DNA from: an uncultured Peptoniphilus sp.
Lineage (GTDB): Bacteria > Bacillota > Clostridia > Tissierellales > Peptoniphilaceae
Direction: 5' to 3'
Assembly (NCBI GenBank): GCA_902489255.1
Contig: CABTZF010000009.1
Coordinates: 1-56,497 of the forward strand
Length of the DNA: 56,497 nucleotides
Position numbers and translations under genes: made by a program. Positions 52,296-56,497 of this stretch are shown here, piece after piece; position 1 is the stretch's first letter, and each line of letters opens with the position of its first letter. The notes below the pieces were generated by a model, which was not told where the DNA came from, ran no database searches, and saw only the letters and a program-made list of their open reading frames with translations.

Positions 52296-52312
52296 AATAT
52301 AAGGAGGCAAAC

Positions 52313-52687
52313 TTGACCACAGAAGAAAAATTAAACATTATAAAAGAATCCTGCCAAGCAAAAAAGGGAATAGATATTAAAGTTTTAGACATTAAAGACC
52401 TTTCATCAATTGCAGACTATTTTGTTATAGTTAGCGGCAACTCCGTAACACAAGTATCAGCCCTTGCAGATGAAATTGAAGAAAAAATGGAAGAACAGGG
52501 CATAAGCCTCGAAAACATTGACGGCAAAAACACCTCAAGATGGATACTTCTTGACTATGGAGATATAATTGTCCATGTTTTTCACAAGGATGAAAGAGAC
52601 TATTACAATCTTGAAAGACTTTGGTCAAAAGAAGATGAAAATGAAGATAAGTTAAAATTAAAAGCACAAAATGAGGAGGAACAATGA
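52313..52687 (+). CDS. rsfS: Ribosomal silencing factor RsfS
   Basis: 124 residues. Binds L14 and blocks subunit joining in starvation. Typical: DIKVLDIKDLSSIADYFVIVSGNS, VDGKNT-like IDGKNTSRWILLDYGDIIVHVFHKDERDYYNLERLW. The start is TTG at 52313 with AAGGAGG six bases upstream. It usually follows nadD-yqeK; here the LCP gene is inserted between. Confidence 0.95.
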   Translation: MTTEEKLNIIKESCQAKKGIDIKVLDIKDLSSIADYFVIVSGNSVTQVSALADEIEEKMEEQGISLENIDGKNTSRWILLDYGDIIVHVFHKDERDYYNLERLWSKEDENEDKLKLKAQNEEEQ

Positions 52688-53061
52688 TTAGAATAATAGA
52701 AACAAAAAAAGCTCCTGCAGCAGTGGGCCCCTATTCACAAGCAATAGAAGTGGGAAATTTAATATTCACATCAGGACAGCTGCCGATAATACCACAAACA
52801 GGAGATCTAATCAGTGATAATATTGAAAAGGCAACACAAAGAAGCCTTGAAAACATAAAAGAAATACTAGAAGCTGCAGGCTCAAGCCTTGATAAAGTTG
52901 TAAAGGTAAATATTTTTATAAGCGATATGAGCAATTTTTCAAAAGTAAATGAAGTATATGCAAAATATTTCACAAAAAACAAACCCGCCAGGTCCTGTGT
53001 AGAAGTATCAAAACTTCCAAAAGATGGCATAATAGAAATAGAAGCCATTGCAGAAAAATAA
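52684..53061 (+). CDS. ridA: RidA-family enamine/imine deaminase
   Basis: 125 residues. Hydrolyses reactive 2-aminoacrylate-type enamines formed by PLP enzymes. PAAVGPYSQAIEVGNLIFTSGQLP, SLENIKEILEAAGSSLDKVVKVNIFISDM and the catalytic arginine in KPARSCVEVSKLPKDGIIEIEAIA are intact. It overlaps rsfS by four bases. The repeat mosaic begins 11 bases after its stop, and no ordinary terminator is seen. Confidence 0.95.
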   Translation: MIRIIETKKAPAAVGPYSQAIEVGNLIFTSGQLPIIPQTGDLISDNIEKATQRSLENIKEILEAAGSSLDKVVKVNIFISDMSNFSKVNEVYAKYFTKNKPARSCVEVSKLPKDGIIEIEAIAEK

Positions 53062-53072
53062 ACTTATTTTTC

Positions 53073-53200
53073 GGGACTGTCCTTGCATGACTTGACCCTA
53101 TTTTCAAAGGAAATAGTGGTAAGTCAGCCGCAACCATTTGTCAATGAGAAGGAGTGCTAACGAACTTCGAATTGCAACAAATGTCTGCCTAGGACTGTCC
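53073..53200 (+). repeat. GGACWGTCC element, type 2 module, copy 1
   Basis: About 128 bases bounded by GGACTGTCC at 53074-53082 and 53192-53200. An inverted, roughly 90%-identical copy lies at 54518-54635. Inside are a CTATTTTC/GAAAATAG-type hairpin and a CATTTGT/ACAAATG stem around a TTCGAA-containing core. No open frame. Confidence 0.88.
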
Positions 53201-53239
53201 ATTTATCAAAAAGTTAATTTTTTTATTTTTCGGGACTGG

Positions 53240-53311
53240 GGACTGTCCTTCAGGACTGTCCCTTTACAACAAATTTCTGCCTAGGACTGTTCCTATTCTT
53301 TTGGCTTGTTT
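53240..53311. repeat. GGACWGTCC doublet and truncated type 2 fragment
   Basis: Two GGACTGTCC units four bases apart (53240-53248, 53253-53261), then a 27-base remnant (about 53264-53291, ACAACAAATTTCTGCCTAGG plus GGACTGTTCC) that matches the right end of the type 2 module. Confidence 0.8.
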
Positions 53312-53456
53312 TTTTCGCTTTCGGAGGACAGTCCACAGTCATAAAATTCAACAATCAGCCTTCACTTCGCTTGGCTTCTTGTGAATTTCTGACATGAGAC
53401 CTGCCACAAAATCAAAGATTTTGGGCTAGGGCTTCAAGGGACAGTCCTCCTTTAAT
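53312..53456 (+). repeat. GGACWGTCC element, type 1 module, copy 1 (145 bp)
   Basis: Flanking palindromes at 53326-53334 and 53439-53447. The interior folds into two hairpins: AAATTCA...TGAATTT with ACAATCAGCC/GGCTTCTTGT inside, and GCC-A-CAAAATC/GATTTTG-GGC. It differs from copy 2 (53966-54110) at only three of 145 bases. Confidence 0.92.
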
Positions 53457-53504
53457 AAAATACTATCCCTTATTATAAAATTATCTTATGAAATAGAGGT
53501 ATAA

Positions 53505-53807
53505 ATGAAAGAAATAAATATAAACGAAATAGATAAAATAAAAAATCCCTACATCCTTGACATAAGGGAAAAAGAAGAGCTCTTGCAAACCGGAACAATA
53601 AAAGGTGCAGTTCATATACCTATGAAAAAAATTCCCGGCAGTTTAAATAAAATACCTAAAGACAAAGAAATTTATGTGCTTTGCAGAAGTGGCAGAAGAT
53701 CAGGTATCATATCAAAAATGCTGGGTCAACTCGGCTATAATGTGATTAATCTTTCTGGCGGAATCATAAATTATAAAGGAAAATTGGGAAAAATAAATTT
53801 GGGCTAA
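53505..53807 (+). CDS. Rhodanese-like sulfurtransferase domain protein
   Basis: 100 residues, a single rhodanese domain of the PspE/GlpE size. PYILDIREKEELLQTGTIKGAVHIPM and the active-site loop VLCRSGRRSG with C60, then LGYNVINLSGGI. It can carry a persulfide for sulfur transfer; the partner is unknown. It is isolated between two repeat blocks, with GAGGT ahead of the ATG and its own terminator. Confidence 0.92.
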   Translation: MKEININEIDKIKNPYILDIREKEELLQTGTIKGAVHIPMKKIPGSLNKIPKDKEIYVLCRSGRRSGIISKMLGQLGYNVINLSGGIINYKGKLGKINLG

Positions 53808-53834
53808 AAAAATGAACCGGTCCAAAATGATATG

Positions 53835-53871
53835 TACCCTCTTTACGGACAAACCGATAAAGAGGGTATTT
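53835..53871 (+). terminator. Terminator of the rhodanese gene
   Basis: A perfect 11-bp stem (TACCCTCTTTA 53835-53845 with 53858-53868) and TTTAAT after it. Confidence 0.82.
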
Positions 53872-53878
53872 AATATTT

Positions 53879-53965
53879 GGGACTGTTCCTTTTCATAAAT
53901 TTTCTTTATACCTTCCGGAGGACTGTCCACAAGGGACAGTCCTCCTTTAATACTGGAGGACAGTC
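53879..53965. repeat. GGACWGTCC short units, including a 12-bp perfect hairpin
   Basis: GGACTGTTCC near 53879, then GGAGGACTGTCC (53917-53928), a 5-base loop and GGACAGTCCTCC (53934-53945) followed by TTTAAT, and a further partial unit at about 53955-53965. The hairpin could act as a terminator. Confidence 0.85.
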
Positions 53966-54110
53966 TTTTCGCTATCGGAGGACAGTCCACAGTCATAAAA
54001 TTCAACAATCAGCCTTTGCTTCGCTTGGCTTCTTGTGAATTTCTGACATGAGACCTGCCACAAAATCAAAGATTTTGGGCTAGGGCTTCAAGGGACAGTC
54101 CTCCTTTAAT
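53966..54110 (+). repeat. GGACWGTCC element, type 1 module, copy 2 (145 bp)
   Basis: Same length, orientation and boundaries as the copy at 53312-53456, with palindromes at 53980-53988 and 54093-54101. A further ACTCCTTTAAT duplicates its right edge. The two copies flank the rhodanese gene as direct repeats. Confidence 0.92.
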
Positions 54111-54121
54111 ACTCCTTTAAT

Positions 54122-54180
54122 AAAAAAAAGCTTAATCCAAACCTGTTAATACAAAATGTCCAACAGTATTAATAAGCTTT
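54122..54180 (-). terminator. Terminator of tRNA-Leu
   Basis: On the minus strand AAAGCTTA pairs with TAAGCTTT (54173-54180 with 54127-54134), with an inner GTATTAA/TTAATAC stem, ending in a run of T (A 54122-54129 on the plus strand). Confidence 0.8.
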
Positions 54181-54205
54181 ATAATAATAAAATTCTAAAA
54201 AAAAA

Positions 54206-54292
54206 TGGTGCAGGAAAGGGGACTTGAACCCCCACGCAAATAAATGCACATGCTTCTGAGACATGCCTGTCTGCCAATTCCAGCATTCCTAC
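54206..54292 (-). tRNA. tRNA-Leu (anticodon CAG)
   Basis: 87 bases with encoded CCA and the long variable arm of a class II tRNA. Acceptor arms GTAGGAA and TTCCTGC pair with one U.G at position 2-71. The anticodon loop CTCAGAA gives CAG; the T arm contains GGTTCAAGTCC. It is embedded between repeat blocks. Confidence 0.94.
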
Positions 54293-54390
54293 CAATGAAA
54301 TAATGATAATTTATTTTTAAACATTTGTCAAACTTAAAAAAGTTAAAAAACAAAAATTTGTTTGAAATTTGTTTTGTCCTTTGTTGTAGG

Positions 54391-54489
54391 GGGACTGTCC
54401 TCCGGAAGGGAAAAGGAGTTAAAGGGACAGTCCTAAAGAACAGTCCCAGACAGTGCTATAATTGGAGGACTGTCCCTTGTGGACTGTCC
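54391..54489. repeat. GGACWGTCC type 3 short module and doublet
   Basis: A module of about 42 bases between palindromes 54392-54400 and 54425-54433 (spacer CCGGAAGGG...GGAGTTAAA), a partial GAACAGTCCC, and a tail-to-head doublet at 54467-54489 (two GGACTGTCC separated by CTTGT). The same doublet recurs at 56413-56435 and inverted at 53920-53942. Confidence 0.85.
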
Positions 54490-54527
54490 TCCGAATGGGA
54501 AACAGAAAGCTAATACAGGGACAGTCC
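54481..54527. repeat. GGACWGTCC type 3 short module, second copy
   Basis: 47 bases between palindromes 54481-54489 and 54519-54527. The right half AAGCTAATACAGGGACAGT is identical in the copy at 56325-56370. Confidence 0.85.
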
Positions 54528-54635
54528 TAGGCAGACATTTGTTGCAATTCGAAGTTCGCTTGCACTCCTTCTCATTGACAAATGGTTGCGGCTGACTTAG
54601 TGCTATTTTCTTTGAAAATAGGGTCCAAGGACAGT
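54518..54635 (-). repeat. GGACWGTCC element, type 2 module, inverted copy 2
   Basis: Reverse complement of 53073-53200 with a short deletion near its outer end and a degenerate final palindrome (GGACAGTAC). It shares the left palindrome with the neighbouring type 3 module. The CTATTTTC-TTT-GAAAATAG hairpin is perfect here. Confidence 0.88.
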
Positions 54636-54686
54636 ACTGGCTGTTCCCAAGAAATTAAAAATCAAAAAAAGCAAAAATAAATATGA

Positions 54687-54730
54687 AATATTATAATATG
54701 CAATATTATACTATTGCATATTATAATATT
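54687..54730. promoter_or_regulatory. Perfect 18-bp inverted repeat upstream of the ATPase gene
   Basis: Arms AATATTATAATATGCAAT (54687-54704) and its exact complement at 54713-54730, separated by ATTATACT. It lies 29 bases before the ATG and contains TATAAT-like hexamers. It is suited to be an operator for a dimeric regulator overlapping the promoter, or a cruciform. Confidence 0.8.
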
Positions 54731-54758
54731 GTAAGATAAAATATATTTGGGTGATAAT

Positions 54759-56147
54759 ATGATTTTTATTGGCAGAGACGATGAACTTAGAAAACTGAAT
54801 GAAGACTATAAAAAAGATAAATTTAGTCTTTGTGTCATTTATGGACGCAGACGAGTTGGAAAAACCTATCTTATAAAAAAATTCCTACAAGAAAAAGTTG
54901 CTGCATATTTTGTCGGGGTTGAATCTGATAGATACATCAATTTGAACAATCTCTCACGTACCATATATAAGATATGCAAGTACCGGGAAGGTCTTCCTCC
55001 CTTTACCGATATAGAAAGCGGATTAAGATTTTTATTTGAATATTCAATCAACAACAAAATAATTTTTGTTATTGATGAATATCCATATCTGGCGGAATCT
55101 TTTCATGAAATATCATCAGTACTTCAAAACTTAATAGATGAATATAAATTCAAGAGTAAACTATACTTAATACTTTGCGGCTCATCCATGAGTTTTATGG
55201 AACATCAAGTTCTTGGCTACAAAAGTCCTTTATATGGGAGGAGGACAAGTCAGTTTAAAATTGAACCATTTTCCTACCTTGAGGCAGGCGAATTTGTAAA
55301 AAATTATACAAACTATAATAAGGCGGTTGTTTTTGGTTTAACAGGAGGTATTGCTGAATATCTAACATTTTTTGATGACTCAATAAGTCTAAAAGAAAAT
55401 ATAATAAATATTTTTTTATCCCCTCAAGGCAGACTATACGAAGAACCTTCAAACTTATTAAAACAAGAGCTTAGAGAGCCCGGAAGATATAACGATATTT
55501 TATATATAATATCAAACGGAGCAAGCAGAGTTTCAGAAATTGCAAACAAATTGGGCGTTCAAACAGGATCCTTAAATGCCTATCTGGATAGCCTGATAGA
55601 ATTAGGTATAGTAGAAAGAAAAACTCCAGTTAAAAATAGAAAAACAAACAGACCGGTCTATGTAATAAAAGATTCCATGTTTCTCTTTTGGTATAAATTC
55701 GTTCAACCCAATTTAAACTTAATTAATCTTAATCAAGGTCAAAAAGTTTATGATTATATAATAGAAAAAAACTTGCATGAATATATGGGAAAGGTTTTTG
55801 AAAAAATTGGACGGGAATATTTAGAAACAAGAATAAAAAATGGACAACTCAACTTCATGCCCCTTGACTATGGCAACTGGTGGGGCAATGATCCAATTAG
55901 AAAAAAACAGTCAGAAATAGATATAATGGCATATGACAAAGAAAATTATTTATTTATAGAATGCAAGTGGAAAAATGACCCAACAACAAAAGAAGTTTTA
56001 AACGAACTCATTGAAAAGTCAAATATATTCAGTTCCTTGAAAAAATATTATTGGCTTTTAAGCATGTCAGGATTTGTGAATTTTGCCCATGACGACAATG
56101 TTGAACTGATTTCATTAGAGGAAATATATTTTGAGGATAAAATATAA
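54759..56147 (+). CDS. Archaeal-type ATPase fused to a DUF234 (PD-(D/E)XK nuclease-like) domain
   Basis: 462 residues. N-terminal AAA-type ATPase_2 domain: IFIGRDDELRKL, Walker A GRRRVGKT at 29-36, Walker B IIFVIDEYPYL (D106, E107), then LCGSSMSFMEHQVLGYKSPLYGRRTSQFKIEPF. A winged-helix part follows (RYNDILYIISNGASRVSEIANKLGVQTGSLNAYLDSLIELGIVERK). The C-terminal DUF234 has D388, E401 and K403 in EIDIMAYDKENYLFIECKWK, a PD-(D/E)XK nuclease pattern. The family is common in archaea and anaerobes and of unknown function; defence or mobile-DNA roles are guesses. ATG 54759 fits GGGTGAT better than a TTG at 54747. It is flanked by repeat blocks on both sides. Confidence 0.88.
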   Translation: MIFIGRDDELRKLNEDYKKDKFSLCVIYGRRRVGKTYLIKKFLQEKVAAYFVGVESDRYINLNNLSRTIYKICKYREGLPPFTDIESGLRFLFEYSINNKIIFVIDEYPYLAESFHEISSVLQNLIDEYKFKSKLYLILCGSSMSFMEHQVLGYKSPLYGRRTSQFKIEPFSYLEAGEFVKNYTNYNKAVVFGLTGGIAEYLTFFDDSISLKENIINIFLSPQGRLYEEPSNLLKQELREPGRYNDILYIISNGASRVSEIANKLGVQTGSLNAYLDSLIELGIVERKTPVKNRKTNRPVYVIKDSMFLFWYKFVQPNLNLINLNQGQKVYDYIIEKNLHEYMGKVFEKIGREYLETRIKNGQLNFMPLDYGNWWGNDPIRKKQSEIDIMAYDKENYLFIECKWKNDPTTKEVLNELIEKSNIFSSLKKYYWLLSMSGFVNFAHDDNVELISLEEIYFEDKI

Positions 56148-56208
56148 TGTAATATAGTAAAAAGTTGATACAAAATGCACAAAATGAAGCTCTTGTCTTT
56201 TATGTTTA
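56148..56208. other. Short non-coding stretch after the ATPase gene
   Basis: No clear terminator or gene. It begins with ATGTAATATAGT, and the repeat mosaic resumes at 56209. Confidence 0.4.
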
Positions 56209-56336
56209 GGAGGACTGTCCATTGAAGCCTAGCCCAAAATCCTTGATTTTGTGGCAGGTCTCATGTCAGAAATTCGCAAGAAGCCAAGCGAAGCGAAGGC
56301 TGATTGTTGAATTTTATGACTGCGGACTGTCCTCCC
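56209..56336 (-). repeat. GGACWGTCC element, type 1 module, inverted copy 3
   Basis: Reverse complement of the type 1 module, with palindromes at 56213-56221 and 56325-56333. It carries more differences than copies 1 and 2 (for example CTTCGCTTCGCTTGG, TTGCGAATTT, AATCAAGGATT, one base lost in GGGCTAGGCTTC). It ends with the same GGAGG edges and places the ATPase gene between oppositely oriented modules. Confidence 0.9.
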
Positions 56337-56497
56337 AAGGATTAAAAAGAAAGCTAATACAGGGACAGTAAAGAGTTACGGGGACAGTCCCAAAATAAAT
56401 TCCACAAATGGAGGACTGTCCCTTGCGGACTGTCCTCCGGACATGGAAAGAAAGTCAAGAGTTAAAAGGACAGTCCCAAAAAAATAAAAAAATAAAA
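56325..56497. repeat. GGACWGTCC type 3 short modules at the window edge
   Basis: A type 3 copy at 56325-56370 ending in degenerate GGACAGTAA, a single unit at 56382-56390, a doublet at 56413-56435 and another type 3 copy at 56427-56476. The array runs to within 20 bases of the window end and may continue beyond it. Confidence 0.85.

Noticed and set aside
54325..54513. Small open frame in the repeat block after tRNA-Leu, and a minus-strand frame at 53712-54008
   Set aside because: They are made of GGACWGTCC repeat sequence, lack ribosome binding sites and have no protein-like composition.
53062..54650. CRISPR array suggested by many short repeats
   Set aside because: Repeat units are 9-bp palindromes with irregular spacing and repeated, not unique, intervening sequences; there are no cas genes.

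Overview
The window comes from an AT-rich (roughly 30% GC by eye), low-GC Gram-positive anaerobe. The clues are frequent TTG starts behind strong GGAGG-type ribosome binding sites, a V-type rather than F-type ATPase operon, an ornithine racemase, an L27 protein with a Prp-cleaved leader, FloA/NfeD, a THF riboswitch and a FolT vitamin transporter. Together these point to Clostridia/Tissierellia, most likely a Peptoniphilaceae relative. This placement is inference; no 16S gene is present.

Layout. 1-134 is the tail of tuf with its terminator. 768-6011 is a proline/threonine operon (proB, proA, thrC, thrB and an EamA-type exporter). 6057-10504 is an operon with an inositol-monophosphatase-family enzyme, a complete three-part TRAP (DctQ/M/P) transporter and a shikimate/quinate-type dehydrogenase. 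10888-18033 is argC-argJ-argB-argD followed by an NhaC-family antiporter and ornithine racemase, which looks like a route from glutamate to L- and D-ornithine with no citrulline/arginine genes. An orphan CofE-like ligase, tRNA-Lys and a GntR regulator lie on the minus strand, followed by aspartokinase. 22135-25857 is a second TRAP system of the TAXI type with a DUF1850 protein, followed by murI.

A 0.9-kb gene-free stretch precedes the nine-gene V-ATPase operon (27653-36049). After it come rpsU-yqeY, an O6-alkylguanine methyltransferase, a decayed IS30 transposase start, nfeD-floA plus an unrecognised coiled-coil protein, and folC diverging from a THF-riboswitch-controlled folT. A long imperfect palindrome, ktrB/ktrA-type K+ uptake, brnQ and an ornithine-cyclodeaminase-family gene follow. 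47626-53061 is a housekeeping block: rplU-prp-rpmA, obg, yhbY, nadD, yqeK, an LCP protein, rsfS, ridA.

The last 3.4 kb (53062-56497) is different. Around a small rhodanese, tRNA-Leu and an ATPase/nuclease-like gene lies a mosaic of repeats built on the 9-bp palindrome GGACWGTCC (about 21 exact copies by my reading). At least three longer modules are assembled from it: a 145-bp module (three copies, one inverted), a roughly 120-bp module (two inverted copies plus a fragment) and modules of about 45 bp. No transposase is present here. This region is the best candidate for a previously undescribed element family.

All calls were made by reading the sequence; no database search was run. Family names rest on recognised motifs, and substrates of transporters and of the orphan enzymes are inferred from neighbourhood.
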